A stretch of 64,000 nucleotides of DNA, from contig NZ_BJKK01000001.1 in the NCBI RefSeq assembly GCF_006538325.1, forward strand, positions 186,001 to 250,000. Direction: 5' to 3'. Below the pieces are notes generated by a model. It did not search any database. It was given only the letters and a program-made list of their open reading frames with translations, and was not told where the DNA came from. Shown here in pieces: positions 57,505 through 64,000 of the stretch. Source of the DNA: Alteromonas sp. KUL42 (GTDB lineage: Bacteria; Pseudomonadota; Gammaproteobacteria; Enterobacterales; Alteromonadaceae). A program made the position numbers and the translations under genes. Every line of letters begins with the position of its first letter. Within the stretch, counting starts at the first letter, position 1.

Positions 57505-57973
57505 CATCGTCTCCTTCAGTGGGGAGGCATTGAATAAAATTGTTCAAACTATTAGAAAAAAGCACTCTGTAAACTCGCCGTAAACCCGTCCATGGGAGCT
57601 CCGCTACCGCATCCATGCGGTAGAGGGTTTTCTACTCTTATTTCTGACAATTGAAATATCACATTAGTAAAGTTTAATTATAGGTTATATCTAAATACAT
57701 TCACCTATCAAATGAATGCGACGAATAACAGTGTCAACCTGTAGTCTCGTATCACACGAGTTTCCTAAGTTACTGCTTCATATAAGGTTATTTTAAAAGA
57801 CAATGGTGAGCTTTCTATCAATTCACCTTTCAATGAGCTAGCTCTGGTTGTCTGTTTTTTAATATATAACATGATGTGATGTGTTTCATATTAAAAGATA
57901 ATTATTTTTATTGTTTGAGCTCCTCCATAATGCGTTCATCGAATTTAGCAGAACCGTTAGAGAGAATCTTGCA
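57505..57973. other. Divergent control region between the LysR gene and the RND pump
   Basis: About 470 AT-rich bases. A folded element lies at 57582-57630 (described separately). The rest, between 57640 and 57970, should hold the pump promoter and LysR sites. I could not single out one T-N11-A box among the many AT-rich candidates, and no clear -35/-10 pair stands out. Confidence 0.5.
57582..57630. repeat. Folded intergenic element with nested stems
   Basis: An outer stem aaaccc (57582-57587) / gggttt (57625-57630) encloses a CCATGG palindrome (57590-57595) and a nine-base inner stem ctaccgcat (57604-57612) / atgcggtag (57615-57623) with only CC between. It is locally GC-rich in an AT-rich spacer. 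It looks like a dispersed palindromic element or a structured RNA region; it is on the leader side of the LysR gene. Confidence 0.55.
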
Positions 57974-59245
57974 ATGAAAACTTTTACCCGTTTATTGGCC
58001 ATCGTTAGCCTAACTGCGCTTGTCGCTGCATGCGGTAGTGACGAGCAGGATCCTAGTCAGATGATGCATGCAAATGCAGGTGTCCCTGTTGATGTTGCAA
58101 CTGTTGTATCGCAACGCCTAACAGAGTGGGATAACTTCACCGGTCGATTGGAATCTCCACAAATTGTGGCCCTTCGTCCACGAGTTTCAGGATACATCGA
58201 CTTTGTTGCATTCAAAGAAGGTGAGTTTGTAGAGCAAGGTCAAACCTTGTTTCTTATCGATAATCGCACGTTTAAAGCTGAAGTATCTCGCCTAACAGCA
58301 CAGCTTGAAGAGGCGAAAAGCCGTGTTCAACTTGCTGAGCAAAACTACAACCGAGCTCACAAGCTTCGTAAAACTCAAGCTGTATCAGAAGAAGTGCTTG
58401 ATGCGCGTCTTGCCGAGAAAAACCAAGCTTTAGCTAGCTTAAATCAAACACAAGCAGCACTTGAAGTGGCTCGCCTAAATCGTGGTTTCGCGCGTGTTGA
58501 AGCGCCTATTTCAGGTCGTATTTCTCGCGCTAATATCACCGAAGGTAACTTTGTCACTGCAGGTCAAACAGAGCTTACTCGTATTGTATCGACTGACCAG
58601 CTTTATGCGTATTTCGATATTGATGAGCAGACTTACTTAAACTATATCAGTAATGGCGAAAATGCGTCAGCAGCAGTGCACGAACAACCAGTGGCAATGC
58701 GACTTGCTAATGAGTCGGAATACAACCATTGGGGCCAAATTGATTTTATCGACAATCAAGTCAACGGCAACACGGGAACCCTTCGCGTTAGAGCCGCTTT
58801 CAACAACGAAGAAGGGCGTTTAATCCCAGGTTTGTTTGCCCATCTTAAACTGGCGGGTGATACCACTGACCAAGGAATACTTATTCAAGAGCGTGCTATT
58901 GGCACAGACCTGAACAACAAATTTGTTTTGGTTGTGAATGACGAGAGCAAAGTGGAATACCGCGAAGTTACACTGGGCGACAAAATAGGCAGCATGCGTA
59001 TTATCAAAAATGGTCTACATGCCAATGACACCATTGTTGTTGATGGGCTTCAACGTGTCCGCCCTGGTGCTCCGGTAGCGGCGAACGAAGTACCTATGGG
59101 TGATGAAGCAACATTGGCTAACTTGTCTGATTGGCAGTCTCGTGTAGATAGCGCTACTGAATTAACAAGCAACATGTCGCAGATTGAAGATGTTTTGTCT
59201 GGCGGTACTTTTTCTGCCAGCACAGCTACAGCAGGTCTTAAGTAA
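57974..59245 (+). CDS. RND efflux periplasmic adaptor lipoprotein (MexE/AcrA type)
   Basis: A 423-residue membrane-fusion protein. The start at 57974 gives a lipoprotein signal with lipobox LVAAC (Cys22), so it is anchored in the inner membrane by lipid; the frame extends 21 codons upstream without homology. The lipoyl/barrel-sandwich part reads LRPRVSGYIDFVAFKEGEFVEQGQ and FARVEAPISGRISRANITEGN. A long alpha-helical hairpin (LEEAKSRVQLAEQNYNRA) joins them and a beta-barrel follows. It directly precedes the transporter, overlapping it by one base. It resembles MexE/AcrA. The two genes form one operon, with no outer-membrane channel gene nearby. Confidence 0.9.
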   Translation: MKTFTRLLAIVSLTALVAACGSDEQDPSQMMHANAGVPVDVATVVSQRLTEWDNFTGRLESPQIVALRPRVSGYIDFVAFKEGEFVEQGQTLFLIDNRTFKAEVSRLTAQLEEAKSRVQLAEQNYNRAHKLRKTQAVSEEVLDARLAEKNQALASLNQTQAALEVARLNRGFARVEAPISGRISRANITEGNFVTAGQTELTRIVSTDQLYAYFDIDEQTYLNYISNGENASAAVHEQPVAMRLANESEYNHWGQIDFIDNQVNGNTGTLRVRAAFNNEEGRLIPGLFAHLKLAGDTTDQGILIQERAIGTDLNNKFVLVVNDESKVEYREVTLGDKIGSMRIIKNGLHANDTIVVDGLQRVRPGAPVAANEVPMGDEATLANLSDWQSRVDSATELTSNMSQIEDVLSGGTFSASTATAGLK

Positions 59246-62200
59246 TGAACATTTCGCAATTCTTTATCAGTCGCCCAATTTTTGCGGGTGTACTGTCACT
59301 ACTGATTTTTATAGGAGGGGCCATTGCAGTATGGCAGCTACCTATAACAGAATATCCTGAAGTAGTGCCACCCACCGTAGTGGTTACAGCCAACTACCCA
59401 GGTGCAAACCCAGAAATTATCGCTGAAACAGTAGCAACACCCCTAGAGCAAGAAATCAATGGTGTCGAAAACATGTTGTACATGTCTTCTCAGGCAACCA
59501 GTGATGGACGTATGACATTAACCATAACGTTTGCTATTGGAACCGATCCTGATGAAGCAACGACCTTGGTACAAAACCGAGTAAATCGCGCTACGCCTCG
59601 TCTTCCACAAGAAGTACAGCGATTGGGTGTAGTAACCGAAAAATCATCCCCCGATTTAACCATGGTTGTTCACCTAACGTCGCCTGATAATCGTTATGAC
59701 ATGTTGTATCTGTCGAACTATGCTGATCAATTCGTCAAAGATGAATTGGCGCGTATTGATGGCGTAGGTCAGGTGCGTTTGTTTGGCGCAGGTGAGTTTA
59801 GTATGCGTGTGTGGTTAGATCCCAATAAGCTTGCCGCACTACAAATGAACCCAGGTGATGTTATTGGTGCGATTGCCGATCAAAACCAACAAGCAGCAGC
59901 GGGAAGTCTTGGGGCGCAACCAACCGGAACCAGTGAATTTCAGCTGCTTATCAATGTGCGCGGTCGTTTAAAAGACGAAACTGAGTTTGAAAATATTATT
60001 GTCAAAACAGGTTCAAACGGTGAAATCACGCGCCTTAAAGACGTGGCTCGAATAGAACTTGGTTCAGATTTTTATGCTCTACGTTCGTTAATCAACAATA
60101 ACGCAGCGGCTGCCATACCTATTTTCCAAGCACCTGGCTCTAATGCGATCCAAATATCTGATGATGTGCGCGCTCGCATGGCAGAGTTATCGAAAGTATT
60201 CCCCGATGGGCTGGAGTACCAAATCGCGTACGATCCTACCGTATTTGTTCGCGGTTCAATCGAAGCAGTAGTCAAAACGCTTTTAGAAGCAATACTGCTG
60301 GTGGTACTGGTTGTTGTGCTGTTTCTTCAAACGTGGCGTGCATCAATAATACCGTTAGTTGCAGTACCTATTTCTTTGGTCGGTACATTTGCGTTCATGC
60401 AATTGATGGGATTTTCACTAAACGCGTTATCACTGTTTGGCTTGGTATTGGCTATAGGCATTGTTGTTGACGATGCTATTGTTGTAGTGGAAAACGTGGA
60501 GCGTAATATTTCAGAAGGCAAAGCGCCATTTGAAGCTACCGTACAAGCTATGAAAGAAGTGACTGGGCCTATTATTGCCACAACATTAGTATTGGCAGCG
60601 GTATTTGTTCCAACGGCATTTATGAGTGGCTTAACGGGACAATTCTACAAACAGTTCGCTCTTACTATTACTATCTCAACTGTAATATCTGCAATTAACT
60701 CGCTAACACTAAGTCCTGCATTGTCTGCACTGTTATTGAAGCCTCACGGTAAAGCAAATGATTGGCTGACTCAAGGTATGGACAAAGTATTCGGTCGTTT
60801 CATCTTTGCACCGTTCAACCGATTCTTTGACCGTGGCGCAAAGAAGTACACGGGCGCTGTGGGTGGCCTTGTTCGTAAAAGTAGCATTGTAATGGTGTTA
60901 TACGCGGGGTTGTTGGGGTTAACTTACTTCCAGTTTGCTAATACACCGACAGGCTATGTGCCGCCTCAGGATAAACAGTATTTAGTTGCATTTGCTCAGC
61001 TACCTAATGCGGCAAGTCTTGATAGAACAGAAGCAGTGATGCGTGAAATGTCGCGTATTGCAATGGAGCACCCTGGCGTTGAAGATGCAATAGCCTTTCC
61101 TGGTCTTAACATCAATGGGTTCACTAATAGTCCAAGCTCGGGCGTGTTATTTGCCGCACTAACTAGCTTTGATCAAAGAACTACGCCAGATTTGTCTGGA
61201 GGGGCCATTGCGGCGCAGCTTAACCAGAATTTCGGTTCTATTAAAGGCGCGTTTGTTGCTATTTTCCCACCGCCACCGGTGATGGGATTAGGTACAATTG
61301 GCGGGTTCCGCCTTCAAATTGAAGACAGAGGTAACCTCGGATTTGAAGAACTGGAGCGCGTAACACAAGAAGTAATTGGCAAAGCATGGGCTCACCCTGC
61401 ACTTACTGATGCTTTCACCAGTTTTACTGTTGCTGTACCTCAGCTCGATGTCGATGTGGATCGCGAGAAAGCGGTTAGCCAAGGCGTAAATATCGATACC
61501 TTGTTTACCACGCTTCAAGCTTATCTGGGCTCACTTTATGTAAATGACTTCAATTTATTTGGCCGGACTTATCAGGTAAATGTGCAAGCTGATGCGCAAT
61601 ATCGTCAAGATATAGAGAACATTACCCAGTTCAAAATTCGCAATACACAGGGTGAAATGATCCCATTGGGCTCATTCTTAAACATTGAGCACAGTGCAGG
61701 CCCAGACCGAGTTATGCATTACAACGGTTATATTACTGCGGAAGTGAATGGCGCAGCAGCACCAGGGTATTCATCAGACCAAGCGAAAGCGGCTATTGAA
61801 GAAATTTTGGCAGAAACGCTACCTTTGGGGATGACTTACGAATGGACAGAATTGACCTATCAGCAAATTCTAGCGGGTAATGCGTCGGCTTTTGTTTTTC
61901 CATTGGTTGTGTTGCTGGTGTTCTTAGTTCTGGCTGCGCAATACGAGAGTCTGCGTTTGCCACTGGCAATTATTCTCATTGTACCAATGACATTACTAAG
62001 CGCGCTCATCGGTGTTCAAGTTTACGGTGGAGACAACAATATCTTTACCCAAATTGGACTTATTGTATTGGTAGGTCTTGCGACTAAGAATGCAATTCTG
62101 ATTGTCGAATTTGCCAAAGAACTTCAAGACAACGGCATGGATGCACTGTCAGCCATCAAAGAAGCAAGTCGTTTGCGTCTTCGCCCAATATTGATGACAT

Positions 62201-62367
62201 CTATAGCATTCATTATGGGGGTACTACCAATGGTTATCTCTACTGGTGCTGGGGCAGAGATGCGTCAAGCCATGGGCGTCGCCGTCTTCTCTGGCATGAT
62301 TGGCGTAACCTTCTTTGGCTTAATTCTTACACCTGTATTTTATTACTTGTTGAAACGCAAAGGTTAA
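59245..62367 (+). CDS. RND-family multidrug efflux transporter (MexF/AcrB type)
   Basis: A 1040-residue HAE1-type proton-driven efflux pump with twelve membrane helices and two large periplasmic loops. It opens MNISQFFISRPIFAGVLSLL. GIVVDDAIVVVENVERN in helix 4 carries the paired aspartates of the proton relay. GFALTNxx-type motifs are replaced by the MexF-like NITQFKIRNTQGEMIPLGSF in the C-terminal loop. The overall sequence and the divergent LysR gene recall MexF, so chloramphenicol-, quinolone- or solvent-like substrates are possible, not shown. An intact frame of full length. The outer channel (TolC or OprN type) must be encoded elsewhere. Tandem hairpins follow. Confidence 0.95.
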   Translation: MNISQFFISRPIFAGVLSLLIFIGGAIAVWQLPITEYPEVVPPTVVVTANYPGANPEIIAETVATPLEQEINGVENMLYMSSQATSDGRMTLTITFAIGTDPDEATTLVQNRVNRATPRLPQEVQRLGVVTEKSSPDLTMVVHLTSPDNRYDMLYLSNYADQFVKDELARIDGVGQVRLFGAGEFSMRVWLDPNKLAALQMNPGDVIGAIADQNQQAAAGSLGAQPTGTSEFQLLINVRGRLKDETEFENIIVKTGSNGEITRLKDVARIELGSDFYALRSLINNNAAAAIPIFQAPGSNAIQISDDVRARMAELSKVFPDGLEYQIAYDPTVFVRGSIEAVVKTLLEAILLVVLVVVLFLQTWRASIIPLVAVPISLVGTFAFMQLMGFSLNALSLFGLVLAIGIVVDDAIVVVENVERNISEGKAPFEATVQAMKEVTGPIIATTLVLAAVFVPTAFMSGLTGQFYKQFALTITISTVISAINSLTLSPALSALLLKPHGKANDWLTQGMDKVFGRFIFAPFNRFFDRGAKKYTGAVGGLVRKSSIVMVLYAGLLGLTYFQFANTPTGYVPPQDKQYLVAFAQLPNAASLDRTEAVMREMSRIAMEHPGVEDAIAFPGLNINGFTNSPSSGVLFAALTSFDQRTTPDLSGGAIAAQLNQNFGSIKGAFVAIFPPPPVMGLGTIGGFRLQIEDRGNLGFEELERVTQEVIGKAWAHPALTDAFTSFTVAVPQLDVDVDREKAVSQGVNIDTLFTTLQAYLGSLYVNDFNLFGRTYQVNVQADAQYRQDIENITQFKIRNTQGEMIPLGSFLNIEHSAGPDRVMHYNGYITAEVNGAAAPGYSSDQAKAAIEEILAETLPLGMTYEWTELTYQQILAGNASAFVFPLVVLLVFLVLAAQYESLRLPLAIILIVPMTLLSALIGVQVYGGDNNIFTQIGLIVLVGLATKNAILIVEFAKELQDNGMDALSAIKEASRLRLRPILMTSIAFIMGVLPMVISTGAGAEMRQAMGVAVFSGMIGVTFFGLILTPVFYYLLKRKG

Positions 62368-62387
62368 TTACCCGTCTACCCAAGCGT

Positions 62388-62436
62388 GCCCCGTATGGGG
62401 CTCCTTTTGGCCACTCATTTGAGTGGCCTTTTTTTT
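62388..62436 (+). terminator. Tandem hairpin terminator after the RND pump
   Basis: A first hairpin pairs gcccc (62388-62392) with ggggc (62397-62401). A second has nine-base arms 62409-62417 (ggccactca) and 62420-62428 with a two-base loop and a run of T afterwards. The second is a strong intrinsic terminator. Confidence 0.93.
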
Positions 62437-62562
62437 GCCACCATTGAGCAGGTTTCATCTCGTTTTATACAACTTGAAAGCTTATATTGTGAGTTAGCTT
62501 TAAAGGCATCGATGTGCAATTACCTGTTTTTTATACAAGCAGGTTTTACAAAGGAGATACAA

Positions 62563-63273
62563 ATGAAAGTAGGTGCGGCAAGTATTATTGCCCTTGGAAT
62601 GATAGTGGCGTTAGGTTTATTAGGGTCAACCCTATCTTCAGCGGTAAATGACATGCAAACCTGGGACAGGGTTGTAACGGTAAAGGGCTTGTCTGAAAAA
62701 GAGTACATTGCTGATCAAGTAATTTGGCCCATTCAGTTTGTCGATGCAGGTAATGATTTACCCGCGCTTTATGACAACATTGCTAAGAATAGTCAAAATG
62801 TCGCTAACTTTCTGAAAAGTAAAGGTGTATCAGAAGAAAGTATTACTATTGGTAAACCGGAGATTACTGACAAGCTTGCACAGCAATATGGCAGCAACGA
62901 CGGTGCGCCATTTCGTTATAGTGCTATTCAAACAGTGACGGTTTTTTCTGAAGAGGTTGAAAAAGTAAGGCTGCTGATGCAGCAAATTGGTGAGTTAATA
63001 AAAACGGGCGTTGTTCTCTCTGAGCAAAGCTATCGCGCTCAACCTGATTATGTGTTTACCCGCTTAAATGAAGTGAAGCCAGCTATGATTGAAGAAGCTA
63101 CGCTCAATGCCAGAGAAGTTGCAGAGAAATTTGCAATGGATTCAAAGAGCACACTTGGCAAAATCAAACGGGCCAATCAAGGTCAATTCAGTATAAGTAG
63201 TCGCGATAGTCATCATCCACACATTAAGAAAGTGCGTGTGGTATCAACCATAGATTATACCCTAATTGACTAA
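62563..63273 (+). CDS. SIMPL-domain protein (DUF541), periplasmic
   Basis: A 236-residue exported or membrane-anchored protein with a single SIMPL/DUF541 domain (~38-236). A hydrophobic N-terminus (IIALGMIVALGLLGSTLSSAV) acts as signal or anchor. Family features are VVTVKGLSEKEYIADQVIWPIQF at the start, LKSKGVSEESITIGKPEITDK in the middle and NAREVAEKFA near the end. AAGGAG lies six bases before the ATG at 62563; the frame is open further upstream through the RND terminator, which is not a plausible gene start. SIMPL proteins are poorly characterised; oxidative-stress and envelope roles have been suggested for relatives. Confidence 0.9.
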   Translation: MKVGAASIIALGMIVALGLLGSTLSSAVNDMQTWDRVVTVKGLSEKEYIADQVIWPIQFVDAGNDLPALYDNIAKNSQNVANFLKSKGVSEESITIGKPEITDKLAQQYGSNDGAPFRYSAIQTVTVFSEEVEKVRLLMQQIGELIKTGVVLSEQSYRAQPDYVFTRLNEVKPAMIEEATLNAREVAEKFAMDSKSTLGKIKRANQGQFSISSRDSHHPHIKKVRVVSTIDYTLID

Positions 63274-63468
63274 GCTACCCGTTAGCTGTGTGGTTTATAA
63301 ATTTATAACTTTTGTGTGCTTAGAAAACCCTTACTCGCTAACAATATAACGGTACTGATGTATAATTGTGACGAAAGTTAGCGTGTTTGAGTAGACGTTT
63401 ACTATTGTTTAGATAAGGATGTATGTACCAACTTCATTCAGACCTTTTGTAAAACGCGAGTAATTGAC

Positions 63469-63750
63469 GTGACAGAGCACAATCCTCATGCAGAGCAATT
63501 GGAATTTTTTGACATTCCTAGCCCTTGCATTGGTGTGTGTGAATCAGGCCCTCGCGGATTTTGCAAAGGGTGCTTTCGCAGTAGAGATGAACGTTTGTAC
63601 TGGCTAAAGGTTGATGATGCCACAAAGCGTAAAATTGTTAGTGCGTGCGCAAGAAGGAAGCAAGCGGTTTTAGCTCGTGAACGCAAAAAGGGGATGTCAG
63701 ACAATAACGACAGTGGTGAACAATTCTCGTTGTTTGATGAGCCCCAGTAA
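63469..63750 (+). CDS. DUF1289 (YdhL-like) small cysteine protein
   Basis: A 93-residue protein with the DUF1289 motif: PCIGVCESGPRGFCKGCFRSRDERLYW, holding four cysteines in a CxxxC...CxxC pattern that may bind a metal. Lys/Arg-rich helices follow (KRKIVSACARRKQAVLARERKK). The start is a GTG at 63469. The function of the family is unknown. It precedes a HDOD-domain gene with an 86-base gap. Confidence 0.85.
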   Translation: MTEHNPHAEQLEFFDIPSPCIGVCESGPRGFCKGCFRSRDERLYWLKVDDATKRKIVSACARRKQAVLARERKKGMSDNNDSGEQFSLFDEPQ

Positions 63751-63836
63751 ACTGCAATACGCAATTACCCATTGCCAATTAGTGTGGGAAGCCATGATGA
63801 AGGCAATGGCCTATATTATAAGTTGAGAGTTATTTG

Positions 63837-64000
63837 ATGTTGTTAGAAAAATACGCAGCGTTTGCCGCTAAATCATTTACGCTTCCAGATGTTTGTATTC
63901 GCCTGCGTGCTACCTTGGATGATCCGCGTTCAAGTGCTGATGATATCGGTAACTTAATAGGTATTGACCCGTCACTGACAGCCAAAGTATTGCGATTGGC
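63837..64000 (+). CDS. HDOD-domain signalling protein (N-terminal part, cut by window edge)
   Basis: The first 54 residues of a protein that continues past the window. KYAAFAAKSFTLPDVCIRLRATLDDPRSSADDIGNLIGIDPSLTAKVLRLA matches the opening of HDOD domains, the non-catalytic HD-like domain found in signalling proteins. The ATG at 63837 follows GAGAG at about six bases. The output domain (often a GGDEF, EAL or a kinase domain) lies outside the window. Confidence 0.8.
   Translation, partial: MLLEKYAAFAAKSFTLPDVCIRLRATLDDPRSSADDIGNLIGIDPSLTAKVLRL

Noticed and set aside
1-64000. CRISPR array, tRNA or rRNA genes, insertion sequences, prophage
   Set aside because: I looked for regularly spaced repeats, T-loop signatures, transposase motifs and phage genes and saw none.

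Overview
The window is an ordinary chromosomal segment of a marine gammaproteobacterium. Gene content, gene order and protein sequences (dcw cluster, pdhR-aceEF-lpd, nadC-pil-coaE-zapD-yacG) point to Alteromonadaceae, most likely Alteromonas. This is a judgement from familiarity, not from a search. No rRNA, tRNA, CRISPR array, insertion sequence or prophage is visible.

Layout. 1-3032 (minus): a TPR-GGDEF diguanylate cyclase cut by the window edge, then a small ParA / ribbon-helix-helix pair. 3338-5281: a peroxiredoxin-glutaredoxin fusion and a secreted lipase-like hydrolase. 5366-12340: a copper/silver efflux locus with a CopL-like metal-binding protein, CusC, a CusB carrying a CusF-like tail, and CusA. 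12498-16053: a dipeptidase, a SapC-family protein and a porin. 16447-33632: the complete dcw cluster from mraZ to ftsZ, with most neighbouring genes overlapping by 1-10 bases and an MraZ operator in front. 33855-39076: lpxC, an M23 peptidase, secA and mutT. 39205-44643 (minus): aspartoacylase, yacG, zapD, coaE, pilD, pilC and pilA, with no pilB. 45197-48237: nadC and a membrane retropepsin on the minus strand, and divergent ampDE. 48591-55788: pdhR, aceE, aceF and lpd, with a PdhR operator before pdhR. 55960-64000: a small unknown protein, a LysR regulator divergent from a MexEF-type RND pump, a SIMPL protein, a DUF1289 protein and the start of an HDOD protein.

The genes mostly form known units: peptidoglycan precursor synthesis and division (dcw), lipid A and protein export (lpxC, secA), type IV pilus assembly, pyruvate oxidation, metal efflux and drug efflux.

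The most important warning is that three genes (cusA, ftsW, ftsZ) are each broken by one base at a homopolymer run, and ftsW and ftsZ are essential. I read these as sequencing or assembly errors, so other indels may be present. I found no convincing undescribed multi-gene system. The better leads are a folded intergenic element near 57582-57630, a cysteine-rich tail on the LysR regulator, the CusB-CusF fusion with its metal-binding partner, the missing pilB, and a 61-base inverted-repeat element after mutT.
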